Origin: Spiroplasma helicoides
GTDB taxonomy: Bacteria; Bacillota_I; Bacilli_A; Mycoplasmatales; Mycoplasmataceae
Direction of reading: 5' to 3'
Assembly: GCF_001715535.1 (NCBI RefSeq)
Contig: NZ_CP017015.1
Span: forward strand, 248,001-312,000
DNA: 64,000 nucleotides
The notes under the pieces are model-generated. The model saw only the letters and a program-made list of their open reading frames with translations. It made no database searches and had not been told where the DNA came from. This document shows, piece after piece, positions 53,525 to 63,956 of the stretch; position 1 is the stretch's first letter, and each line of letters opens with the position of its first letter. The position numbers and the translations under genes are program-made.

Positions 53525-53609
53525 AAAACATTTTGTATACTTGACAAAGTATATTTAAAAATATTAATTTTAAGGTTTTATTTTTATTTATTAATTATTA
53601 AAAATAATA

Positions 53610-53639
53610 TATAATGACCTTGTTGCAATTTTGGGTCAT
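53610..53639 (+). promoter_or_regulatory. Promoter with operator-like inverted repeat before the GH32 cluster
   Basis: TATAAT (53610-53615) overlaps a perfect inverted repeat ATGACC-14-GGTCAT (53614-53639), in the place where a repressor would act. No -35 box is clear. Nearest gene start is 53679. Confidence 0.5.
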
Positions 53640-53678
53640 ATTTTTTTTATGGTCAATTGAACAATAGGAGAATAAAAT

Positions 53679-55325
53679 ATGAAAAAATTATTAAATATGT
53701 TAGGTAGTTTTACCTTGTTTTTATCGACTCTAACTTCCGTAACATCATGTCAAAAACCAACTGAAACACAAGAAGTTTTTGAAGTTACCAAGCAATTAGA
53801 CATAATCGATGATAATGATTGGACTGCTGCTAGTGAAAAGTTCAGCAATAAATTTCATGTTCAAACACCAAAAGACAAAGGTGGAATGATAAATGATATA
53901 TCAGGTGCTTATTTTAAAGATGGTTATTGACATGTATATTTCTTGTATAATTGAGAAGCTAGATACAATGAACAAGGTGAACAAGTCGGTGGTAATGGTA
54001 CTGAGTGATATCATGTTATGACAAAAGATTGAATAAATTGAGAATATAAAGGAGTAGCTGTCAAAAAATGGCATGACTGAGGAGATGCAGCTGCAGGAAC
54101 TTTGTATGAAGATGTAGATGGAGATTTTGGTGCAGTAGTTCCCTCTAATTTAAAAGGAGAAAATCAAAAAGGCGGTTTTGTTGCATTTGCAACCGCATAT
54201 GGTGGAGAAAAAGGTCAAAACATCATGGCGTTCTATTCTAAACCTGAAAACTATGGTTTTGATTTTGATTTGATACAAAAAGAACCAATTTTAAAAAATG
54301 GTAAAGAAGAAGGAACATATCCAGATTTTAGAGATCCATTTTTCTTGAAAAAAGATGGGAAGTTTTATTTGTATATTTCAGAAACAGATAAATTTGGTGT
54401 ATATGAATCTGAAACACCATTAGGAAATTATAAAAAAATTGGAGAATATAAACCATTACATGGAATGGTAGAATGTCCATTACTTTATAAATTAAATGTT
54501 AATGGTGATAAAAATAATCAAAAATGAGTTTTTATTTATGGTGGTAATGGAAACAATGAAAATGACCAACCCAATAAAGTAGATAAACTAGGAACAGGTA
54601 CATACTACAGTATTGGTCACCTTGATGATAAAGGTGTTTTTGTAGAAGAACAGGAAGCTAAAAGACTTGATTTTGGTGCTGATTTTTATGCTGCTAAATT
54701 TTGGCAAGACAAAAGTAGCAAAGATGATATAAATGATCATTTAATAGGGACTGGCTGAATGAGTAGTTGAGATTACAATAGAATGGTACCAAATGAAGGC
54801 AAATGAGGTAATATGTCTTTAGCTAGAGAAATAAAACTTGTTGAAACTGAAGATAAATATTATATTCAGTCACAATTTTTAGGATTAGATAATTTACAAA
54901 AAACTTCATCAGGTAGTGAAAAGGATTTAAAAAATAATCATTTAAAAGGTGGAAGTTACAAAATAGATTTAAACTTTAAAAATATTAAAAATAATATTAG
55001 TAATATAAGTTTTGGTGATGATTCATTTATGAACAAGTTACAAATAAATTATGCAAATAATACTATTTCTACACAAAGATCTACAATTTTTGAACCTCTT
55101 AAAAATAATGGTGGGTTTACGCAATTAAGAAAGTATCAAGCAAATTTAAATAATTTAGATAGTGCAAAAATTCAATTTATAGTTGATAAAACTACAATCG
55201 AAGCAATAATGCCAGATGGAACTACTATATCAATGGTTAAATTCCCAAGTGAAAAAGAAGCTGAAAAAGTAAAATTAGAATCTTCAACTGATATTAGTTT
55301 GGAATATGATTACTATCAATTATAA
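53679..55325 (+). CDS. GH32 fructan/sucrose hydrolase lipoprotein, copy 1
   Basis: 548-residue secreted lipoprotein. Signal peptide with lipobox TSVTSC puts Cys near residue 24. GH32 catalytic set is present: nucleophile in GMINDISG (Asp73; usual motif NDPNG), transition-state Asp in FRDPFF (Asp219), acid/base in VECP (Glu265). A C-terminal beta-sandwich domain follows. Expected to cut fructose from sucrose, inulin or levan outside the cell. First gene of three; GGAG site. Read through TGA-Trp many times. Confidence 0.9.
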
Positions 55326-55338
55326 AAAGGAGTAGTTT

Positions 55339-56925
55339 ATGAAAAAAATATTAAAATTTTTACTAGCAATAAATTTATCTTCTATTACAGCTATAAGTGT
55401 AAGTTCGTGCACAACTCCATTGAAAGAGGATCGTTATAAATTACCAGAAATAGATAATATTAAATACAGTAACAAATTTCATGCACAGAACCCTACTACT
55501 GGTATGATGAATGACATTCAAGGCGGATTTTATAGAGATGGAAAATGACATGTCTATTTTTTACAAAATGCGGATGGAATATTTGATAAATATGGTTACA
55601 ATCACGGAAAATTTGGTTCTGTTTGATATCATGTTACAACAACAGATTGAATTAATTGAAGCTATGAAGGTCCTGCTGTTCCTAAATACACAACACCATA
55701 TGGAGATCAAGCATCAGGGACTTTTTATGAAGATAAAGAAAACTATTTTGGATATGGAAGCGACGCTATTATAGCAATAACTACGTCATATAGCGATCAA
55801 GGGCAAAACATAATGATGTTTTATTCGGTTGATGGAGGTTACAAATTTCAAGATATAATACCTGAACCAATCTTGTGAAATCCACATGCTAATGAAAATG
55901 AAAATTTTAGAGATCCATATTTTTTTGTAAAAGATAATAAATTTATTTTATACATTGCAGAAGATGATAGTTTTGGGGTTTGAGTTTCAGACAAGCCAAC
56001 AAGTGGATACAAAAAAACCGGAAATTATAAAGCAAGTCATCCAATGCTTGAATGTCCAAATTTATACCAACTTAAAGTTGAAGGTGAAGAAACTAAAAAA
56101 TGAGTTTTACTTTACGGTGGAAATGGGGGTTGAGGAGTAGATAAAGATGATTTATCTACTGGAAGCTATTATCAGGTCGGCGAGTTAGATGAAAATTTCG
56201 TTTTTACACCAGATAAAAACCAAAAATCAAAAAGAATTGATTTTGGACCTGATTATTATGCTGCAAAATTTATGAATAAAAGTTATAAAAATACAGACTT
56301 AGAATCTCTTTATACATCGGCATGAGTAAGCAATTGAGCATACAACTTTGCAATTCCTAATGATGGGAGACTTGGTAATATGTCTCTAGTCAGAGAAATA
56401 AAATTGAAAAATTTTGGAGACGCAAAAAAACCAAACTATGAATTTATAACAACATACCAAGGTTTTGGAAATAAAAACGAAACCCTTAATAATAAATATT
56501 TATCCGGGCAAAAATTAGTTAAAGATTTACATTTGAATGGTACATATTATAAAGCAGTTTTTGAAATGGGATTAAATGATGAAAAACTAGGTCCTATAAA
56601 TCTTGTAATCGGTGATAGTAATTACAAAGTGGAAGTTAAATTAGATTTTGAAAATGAGGTTACAACTGTAAATAGATCTATTGATTATTTTTTTGTAAAT
56701 GGTGATGAAGAATTTAAAAAAACAAGAACTTTTAAACTGGATTTAGAAAGAATATCAAAAAAACTAAATATTGAAATTTATTTAGATAAAACAATATTGG
56801 AGTTAAAACTTCCAGATGGAAAAGTTTACACAATGCTTAAGTTTGTAAGCGGTGATAATACTGAAGATATGTACTTAGAAACTAAAAATCAATCAAGTAA
56901 TATTCTAAAATATTATCAATTATAA
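55339..56925 (+). CDS. GH32 fructan/sucrose hydrolase lipoprotein, copy 2
   Basis: 528 residues, signal peptide with lipobox ISVSSC (Cys near 24). Catalytic residues: MMNDIQG (Asp59), FRDPYF (Asp192), LECP (Glu238). Spaced 13 bases after copy 1. A C-terminal beta domain ends KYYQL, as in copy 1 (DYYQL). A 139-base part (56020-56158) is nearly identical to copy 3 (see findings). Same expected reaction as copy 1; specificity may differ. Confidence 0.9.
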
Positions 56926-56953
56926 TAAATCTAACGCAAGTTAGATTTTTTTA
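56926..56953 (+). terminator. Terminator between GH32 copies 2 and 3
   Basis: AAATCTAAC and GTTAGATTT form a 9-bp stem, loop GCAA, then T-run. It would limit transcription into copy 3. Confidence 0.8.
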
Positions 56954-56975
56954 TAAGTATTTAGAAAGGTTTATT

Positions 56976-58517
56976 ATGAAAAAACTTTTATGTATAATTT
57001 CTTTTTTTAGTATTTGATTTTGTTTTTGGTCAACAATTATAAAATCTATAAATTATAAAAACCGGTTTGAAGATAGATATACAAATTCATTTCATTTACA
57101 AACGCCAACCAAAGGATTGATGAATGACATTCAAGGAGGATTTTATAGAGATGGAATTTGGCATCTGTATATTCTATATAACTCTAAATATTCAAATAAT
57201 CATTTTGGTATGCAATTTGACAAATATGGTACCGTTTTATATCACATAACAACACAGGATTGAGTCAATTTTAATTATATTGGTGTAGCTTTAAACAATA
57301 ATCTAACAAGTTATGATGATATTTCATCAGGAACAGTTTATGAAGATAGAAATAATTATTTTGGTTATGGAGAAAACACAATAATAGTAATGGCTTCATC
57401 GTTTGCAAAAAACGAGCAAAACATTTTAGGTTACTATTCAACTGATGGGGGATATAATTTTTTACCTATACAGCAAACCCCAATAATAAGTGTTCATCAA
57501 GAAGTTAACGGAGGTGATTTCAGAGACCCATTCTTTTTTGTAAAAGATGGCAAGTATATTATGTATATAGCTCAGAACGAATTTTTTGGTGTTTGAGTAT
57601 CTGATTATCCTACCGAAGGGTATGTAAAAAAAGGAAATTATAAAGCAAGTCATCCAATGCTTGAGTGTCCAAATTTATATCAACTTAAAGTTGAAGGTGA
57701 AGAAACTAAAAAGTGAGTTTTACTTTATGGTGGAAATGGTGGTTGAGGAGTAGATAAAGATGACTTATCCAGTGGAACATATTATACTATCGGAGAAATT
57801 GATGAAAATTTTACATTTAAAAAAGATGTTGATCAACCTATTGTCAGATTAGATTATGGTCCTGATTTTTATGCGGCTAATTATTTTAAAAAAAGTTTTT
57901 CAAACACTAATTTAAAAGAATTGATATGTGGGGGATGGATTGGTAATTGAAATTATTTGAATTACCAACCAAATGATGGTAGAGTTGGAAATATGTCTTT
58001 AGCAAGAATTTTAAAATTGAGAAGAAAGTCAAGCAGCTCTAACAAAATTTTAGCTTTAGATACTGATTTTATTGAAAAAAACGCAAATATTAAAAGTGAT
58101 GATTTTATTAATCAAAAGGAAATTATTATAAAAAATGCTTTTGAAAAATTTAGTATTAATTTAAATAATTTAAAAAATAACAGCATAGTATTTGAAATTG
58201 GGGATAATTATTACAAAATAAAAATTAATTTAGACTTTGAGAAAAAACAAGCTATTATTAATAGATCTGTTGAAGATTATTTTGTTAATAAAAACGAAGA
58301 ATTTTATAAAACAAGAACATTTGATGTCGATTATGATGTCAAAAATGCTAAAAATTTTTCAATTTATTTAGATAAAACAATTTTGGAATTAGAGTTTCCT
58401 GATGGAAAAAAATTTACCATTTCAAAATTTAAAGGGACTAAATCAATAGAAGTTTTAAAAGTGATTTTTGACAAGCAATCTACTGGTAAATATGAATATG
58501 GTAATTTTATAAATTAG
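56976..58517 (+). CDS. GH32 hydrolase, copy 3, without lipobox
   Basis: 513 residues. The N-terminus KKLLCIISFFSIWFCFW is a hydrophobic anchor or signal but lacks a standard lipobox Cys, unlike the other two. Catalytic residues: LMNDIQG (Asp51), FRDPFF (Asp184), LECP (Glu230). After a terminator it has its own AGAAAGG site, so it may be expressed apart from copies 1 and 2. C-terminal domain is shorter at its end. Confidence 0.88.
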
Positions 58518-58594
58518 TTTCAATTCTCAACTTTAATATCAATTTTTTTATTATGCTATAATAAATAAAGAATTTAGAGATGGGAGATGTCAAT

Positions 58595-59941
58595 ATGGGA
58601 TTTGGAGATTTTTTAGCAGGTAGAATGAAAAAAAGTATTGAAAAAAATCTTAAAAAAACAACATTAACTGAGGATAATATAAAAGATGTCTTAAGAGAAA
58701 TTAGATTAGCACTATTAGAAGCCGACGTTAACGTTGATGTAGTTAAAAAATTTATTAAAAAAGTTGAAGAAAAAGCAGTTGGAACATTTATTGAATCGGG
58801 AGTTAGAGCCGATCAAAAAATGGTTAAAATAGTTCATGATGAACTTGTTGAAATATTAGGGAAAGTAAATACACCTTTAGAAATCAATAAAAAACCTTCG
58901 ATAATAATGATGGTTGGGTTACAAGGGGCTGGTAAAACAACAACTGTAGGTAAGCTAGCGCACTTAATTCAAAAAAAACATAAGAAAAAAGTTCTGATGG
59001 TAGGATTAGATATCTATAGACCTGGTGCTATTGATCAATTAGTGGAATTAGGGCAAAAAAATGGTCTAAACTCTTTTGAAAAAGGTAAACAAAATCCAGT
59101 TCAAACAGCAAAAGATGCTGTTGATTTTGCACAAGAAAATGGATATGATGTTATTATTTTAGATACTGCTGGACGTTTACAAATCGATGAACAATTAATG
59201 GATGAATTAAATAATATTAGAAAAGAAGTCTCACCTCAAGAAATTATTTTGACAGTTGATGGAATGACAGGTCAAGATATTATTAATGTTAGTCAAGAAT
59301 TTAATAACTTACTTAAATTGAGTGGAGTAATTGTCACAAAACTTGATGGTGATGCAAGAGGGGGAGCAACTCTTTCAATTACTGATATTACTAGATTACC
59401 AATTAAATTTATTGGTGAAGGTGAAGGTATTAGTGCCCTTGCAGAATTTCACCCAAAAAGAATGGCTGATAGAATTCTTGGTATGGGTGATGTTGATACA
59501 TTGTTTGAAAAAGCAGCGGATGTTGTTGACCAAAGAACAATGGAAAAAACAATGAAAAGAATGTTTGCTGGTCAATTTGACTTAGAAGATTTAAGAAATC
59601 AACTGGGACAGTTAGCAAAAATGGGTAATCTTGGTGGGATTATGAAGTTAGTTCCTGGAATGAACGGAAGAATCTCAGAGCAACAAATCGAGCAAGCACA
59701 ACAGAGACTTTATGTGGCTGAAATTTTAATGAACTCAATGACTTTAAAAGAAAGAAGAGATCCAAGAATTTTAAAAGCCATTACAAGAAAACAAAGAATT
59801 TTAAAAGGTTCGGGAAGAACTGAAAAAGAGTATAATGATTTATTAAATCAATTTGACAAAGGGAAAAAGCAAGTTTTAGACATGGCAAAACAATTTAAAC
59901 AAGGAAGAATGCCAAACTTTGGTGGAATGAATTTTAGATAG
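58595..59941 (+). CDS. ffh: Signal recognition particle protein Ffh
   Basis: 448-residue SRP GTPase that brings membrane and secreted proteins to the membrane. N domain (FGDFLAGRMKKSIEKNL), G domain with VGLQGAGKTTTVGKLAHLI, LDTAGRLQ, TKLDGDARGG and the M domain rich in Met with RRDPRILKAITRKQRIL. Start ATG 58595 with GGGAG before it; ATG 58580 is in frame but adds five residues. No RNA partner in the window. Confidence 0.97.
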   Translation: MGFGDFLAGRMKKSIEKNLKKTTLTEDNIKDVLREIRLALLEADVNVDVVKKFIKKVEEKAVGTFIESGVRADQKMVKIVHDELVEILGKVNTPLEINKKPSIIMMVGLQGAGKTTTVGKLAHLIQKKHKKKVLMVGLDIYRPGAIDQLVELGQKNGLNSFEKGKQNPVQTAKDAVDFAQENGYDVIILDTAGRLQIDEQLMDELNNIRKEVSPQEIILTVDGMTGQDIINVSQEFNNLLKLSGVIVTKLDGDARGGATLSITDITRLPIKFIGEGEGISALAEFHPKRMADRILGMGDVDTLFEKAADVVDQRTMEKTMKRMFAGQFDLEDLRNQLGQLAKMGNLGGIMKLVPGMNGRISEQQIEQAQQRLYVAEILMNSMTLKERRDPRILKAITRKQRILKGSGRTEKEYNDLLNQFDKGKKQVLDMAKQFKQGRMPNFGGMNFR

Positions 59942-59950
59942 GTGATAGTG

Positions 59951-60670
59951 ATGAAAAAACTAATAGTTATTACAGGTGCTTCATCTGGTATTGGAAAAGA
60001 ATTGGCAATCAAGTTTTCAGGCGAAGGATACCCATTATTACTTTTAGCTAGAAGAGTAAATTTAATTGAAGAGTTAAAACTACCGAATGTAATTTGTAAA
60101 TCAGTTGATGTGAGAGATTTTGATGCATTTCAAACAGCTGTTAATCAAGCACAAAAAGAATATGGAGATGTAGATTGTCTAATTAATAATGCAGGTATTA
60201 TGCCACTTGATAAAATTTACAATTTGGATTTAAAAACGCAACATGATATGGTAGATATTAATGTAAAAGGTGTTTTAAATGGAATGAATATTGTTTTATC
60301 AAAAATGAAAGAAAATAACTTTGGAACAATTATAAACGTAAGTAGTGTCGCTGGAAGATACACAAGTGAAAATAGAGTAGTTTATAATGGGACAAAGTTT
60401 GCTGTTCATGCAATTAGTGAATCTGCGAGAAAAGAATTAGCACCTTTTAATGTAAGAGTTCTGACTATCGCTCCTGCTCTTGTTGATACAGAATTATTAT
60501 CTACAACAGTAAATCCTGATGTTCTTGAAAAATATCATGAGTGAAAAAGTGCTTTAGAAGGAGGTTTAACAGCTAAAGAAGTATCAGACGTTATTTTTTA
60601 CGCGTACTCACTACCACAAAATGTTTCTTTAAAAGAAATTGTGTTATCATCAACAAAACAAGCGATATAA
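59951..60670 (+). CDS. Short-chain dehydrogenase/reductase
   Basis: 239-residue NAD(P)-dependent oxidoreductase. TGASSGIGKEL (residues 8-18), NNAGIM, NVSSVAG with active Ser, and YNGTKFAVHA holding the YxxxK pair. The usual C-terminal SDR tail follows after TGA-Trp at 60541. Substrate unknown; family members reduce sugars, serine-like amino acids or ketones. AGGTGAT precedes ATG 59951; the GTG at 59942 lies in that site. Confidence 0.9.
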
Positions 60671-60699
60671 ATTAAAAGTCTTTTTTAAAAAGTCATTTT

Positions 60700-60747
60700 T
60701 ATATAAAAAATTCTCTACTTTATACTAATTGTATAAACTAGAGAATT
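60700..60747 (-). terminator. Terminator of the minus-strand gene at 60765
   Basis: On the minus strand AATTCTCTA and TAGAGAATT form a 9-bp stem with an inner palindrome in the loop, followed by six T. Confidence 0.65.
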
Positions 60748-60764
60748 ATATTGTTTTATACTTA

Positions 60765-61715
60765 TTATTTTCTTTTTGCAGCAGGTTTTGAACTACTTTT
60801 ACTTTTGATATTAGCAGCACTAGTTGCAATTTTTTTGATTTCCTCTGATTCTTTTTTGATAGCTTGCAATCTTCTGTTTGCTTCTTCAATTGTTTTTTGT
60901 GTCAATTGAAGTTCAAGTCTACGGTTTTCTGCTTCTCTTATTTTAACTCATGCTCCAGCTTTCATCGAATCTGACATATATAATAGAACTATAAGATTAA
61001 TATTGAATAAATCATCTATTACTTTCATAATATGTTTTTTTTCTTTTTCATTTAATGTACTTGGATTGTATTTATCAAGTGTATCTAAATCTTTTATAAA
61101 TGCTTTTCCAAATTCTATACCTAATTTTTGATTGATTAAAGGTTCTGCATCACGAACAAATAAAGTTAAGTTTTTAAATAATGCTAATTTTTTTTCTAAA
61201 TCTTCTTTTGCAGATGATCTAAATTGATAAATAATGTTGTTTATTTTGTCATCATGATATACATCAATAATTTCTTCTGTAATAATTCTTGTAGGTTGAC
61301 TAACTAATTTTAAAACCCTTTTATTATTAGCGATATCTGCTTCAATAAATTTGTAGTTCATTGCATTAATGTATTTTTTGATACGTAAAGGTAAAATATA
61401 CATATCGTATGCAATATACTCAGAATATCTTCATTTTCTAGCAACAATTTGAGTGACAATATTGTAAACAATTTCAAGAATTGTTAAGTTTAATGTTCTT
61501 TCACTTAATTTTAACTCTAATTTATTAAGTCTTAATAATTGGAAATATTCATACCCATAGTATTCCATACAAATCATATTAAAGTATGTTTGGATTGTTG
61601 CATTGTTCATAATTGCTGAATAAGAAAATTGTATATCAGGGACTAGTGCATCCATGATGTTTTCAAACTGGGGTCTAAAATCTAATACAGATTGAAATTG
61701 CTTGTTTTCTGCCAT
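60765..61715 (-). CDS. Unknown protein with C-terminal coiled coil and basic tail
   Basis: 316 residues; not recognised. The first about 250 residues are helical, with Tyr-rich stretches (MEYYGYEYFQLLRLNKLELK) and no membrane segment. A likely coiled coil (about 260-300) ends in a Lys/Ser/Ala tail (SKSSSKPAAKRK). Start ATG 61715 has GGAGGA. Two TGA-Trp. Divergent to rlmH. Confidence 0.75.
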
Positions 61716-61821
61716 ATTGTAATTCCTCCAAAATCTTAGATAACAATATTTTACCATATAATTTTGCTAATTTATCACTAAAATGGTTTATGATTAGTTT
61801 GTAAAAGTAGAGGTATTGGTT

Positions 61822-62286
61822 ATGAATATAAAAATTTTGTGCTATAACAAATTGCACAAAGAATATAAAGAAATTTATAACTATTTTTTAAACAAGCTAA
61901 AAAATAATGTTATTTTGGAACTTATTGAAATTGATGAAGCTGTAAATGGGGATTTAAAATTAATCCAAAATAAAAATGAAGAAGCTATTTCAAAAAAACT
62001 TAATAATTTAAAAGACTATGAACATATTTTGCTAGAAATAAGCGCTAGTCAATCTAGCTCAGAAGATTTTGCAAAAATGATTGAAAATAATAAGGATTTC
62101 AAAGGAGCCAAAATTGCATTTATAATCGGGCCTAGTGATGGATTTAGTCAAGAATTTAGACAAAAATACAATAATAAATTAAGTTTTGGAAAAATAACAT
62201 TACCATATAATTTGGTCAGAATAATTCTATTAGAACAAATTTATCGATCAATCAAAATCATAAAAAATGAACCTTATCATAAATAA
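61822..62286 (+). CDS. rlmH: 23S rRNA (pseudouridine-1915-N3)-methyltransferase
   Basis: 154 residues. RlmH methylates pseudouridine 1915 in helix 69 of 23S rRNA. The C-terminal SPOUT knot is clear: AFIIGPSDGFS, LSFGKITLPYNLVRIILLEQ, and the ending NEPYHK. The N-terminal part (NIKILCYNKLHKEYKEIYNY) is weak but right in length. ATG 61822 has AGAGGT upstream. Confidence 0.92.
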   Translation: MNIKILCYNKLHKEYKEIYNYFLNKLKNNVILELIEIDEAVNGDLKLIQNKNEEAISKKLNNLKDYEHILLEISASQSSSEDFAKMIENNKDFKGAKIAFIIGPSDGFSQEFRQKYNNKLSFGKITLPYNLVRIILLEQIYRSIKIIKNEPYHK

Positions 62287-62364
62287 AAAATTTTTCAAAT
62301 ATACTAAAAAAATTGCTTTATTAAATTAAATGATTACAATTAAATTGAAAAGAGGTGTCCTGCT

Positions 62365-63318
62365 ATGACAAAAGCAAATTTTAACTGATTTCCTGGACAT
62401 ATGAATAAAAGTATTAAAGAAATTGAAGAAAAAATCAAAATTGTTGATTTGGTTATGGAAATAGTAGATGCAAGAGCCCCATTTTCAACACAAAATCCAT
62501 TATTTAGAAAGATTTTGTCTAAAAGACCTAAATTAATTATCTTATCAAAAGGTGATTTGGCAGATGATGAAGTAACAACACTTTGACAAGATTATTTCAA
62601 AACAAATAAGGATCAAACTATTTTAGTAAAAGATAAAAATGTGGACATTTATAAAGAAGTTTTAAAATCTATAAATTTTATGACTCAAGAAAAACAACTT
62701 AAAGATAAGAAAAAAGGAATTGAAAACTCACAAATAAATGTTTTGGTTGTAGGTATTCCTAATGTTGGTAAATCTTCAATTATTTCTAGATTAGTAAAAG
62801 GAAAACATTTAAAAATAGGTAACAAACCCGGAGTTACAAGGGGAATGCAAAGAATTTCTATGACAAATAATATCACTTTGATTGATACACCTGGAATTTT
62901 ACCTGCAAAGTTTGAAAATGAAACAATAGCATGTAATTGTGCAGCAACAAATTCAATAAGAATCGATGTTGTACCTAAAGAAAGATTTGCAACAAAACTA
63001 ATGCAGTACATTTACAACACTTATCCTTCACTTATTGAAAATATTTATGATATTAACAAAAAAGTGTTGAGACCCATCAACTACGAGGATACGTTCAAAT
63101 TATTTGAAGAAATTGCAAAAAGAAAAAAATATGTAATTTTAGAAGATATGATAGACATTGAAAAAGCCATCCAATTGTTTATAAATGATTTAATTCAAAA
63201 TAAATTTGGCAAAATCTCTTTTGAAAAACCAATTGAAGTTGATCAAACAAGTAAAGCTTCTGTTGATGATAGAGATTTAGATACACTAGTAGAAAGTGAC
63301 TTAACAGTAGAATGATAG
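62365..63318 (+). CDS. rbgA: Ribosome biogenesis GTPase RbgA (YlqF)
   Basis: 317 residues. Circularly permuted GTPase for late 50S assembly. N-terminal WFPGHMNKSIKEI, DARAP motif (VDARAPFS), LSKGDL, then GIPNVGKSSII and DTPGIL. TGA at 63313 is Trp, giving TVEW before TAG 63316. The end overlaps rnhB by seven bases, so the two are translationally coupled. AGAGGTG lies before the ATG. Confidence 0.96.
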
Positions 63319-63956
63319 ATGAAAGTAGATTTATATTTGATAAAAATATAAAACAGCAATATCAAGTTAAGTTGATTTCAGGTAGTGATGAAGTTGGTAG
63401 GGGTGCTATGGCTGGTCCTATTGTTGTTGCAAGTGTCGTATTAAAAGAAAACTACTTTAACCCTTTAATTAAAGATTCAAAAAAATTAAGTGAACCGCAA
63501 AGAGAAAGTTTGTATGATGAAATTATCAACAACTGCATATGTTATAGTATAAAAAGTTATGACTCTAAAATTGTTGACAAATTGAATCCCAAAAAAACAA
63601 GTATTATTGGAATGACTGAAACTATTCAGGATTTAAAGTTAAAGCCTGAGTTATGTTTAATTGATGGAGAAAATGTCTTTTTAGATGACTATAGTTTTTT
63701 AAAAATTATAAAAGGGGATAATTTAAGTCAGTCAATAGCGGCTGCAAGTATTTTGGCAAAAGTATATCGAGACAGAATTATGATTGACTATGACTCAAAA
63801 TATGAAGGTTATAATTTTACAAGTCACAAAGGTTATTGTACTAAGGACCATATTAAAAGAGTTGAAACTCTGGGGATACTAGATATACATAGAATGAGTT
63901 ATAAACCAATAGCAAAAATTAAGGAGAAATCAAATAATGTTTGAAAAAACGAATAA
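63312..63956 (+). CDS. rnhB: Ribonuclease HII
   Basis: About 214 residues. Cuts RNA in RNA-DNA hybrids and misplaced ribonucleotides. SGSDEVGRGAMAGP holds the first acidic pair, LIDGEN the next, and SIAAASILAKVYRD the third, DYDSKYEGYNFTSHKGYCT the final. TGA at 63942 is Trp, so the protein ends in WKNE at TAA 63954, overlapping the next gene by 20 bases. The rbgA-rnhB order is conserved. Confidence 0.95.

Larger units (their letters stand above)
52176..53586. mobile_element. IS3-family insertion sequence with -1 frameshift transposase
   Basis: About 1.4 kb. Carries orfA and orfB. The outer ends are related inverted repeats: left AAAACCTTAAAAT (about 52180-52192), right its complement near 53571-53583, and further inside AAGTATAC and GTATACTT. 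The exact ends and target duplication are not resolved because the region is all A/T. Different from the element at 32489: other ends, other transposase layout. Confidence 0.7.

Noticed and set aside
63942-63944. Apparent early ends at TGA, here and in many other genes
   Set aside because: Conserved domains continue through TGA as Trp in FtsK, UvrC, Der, RecA and others, so these are not pseudogenes.
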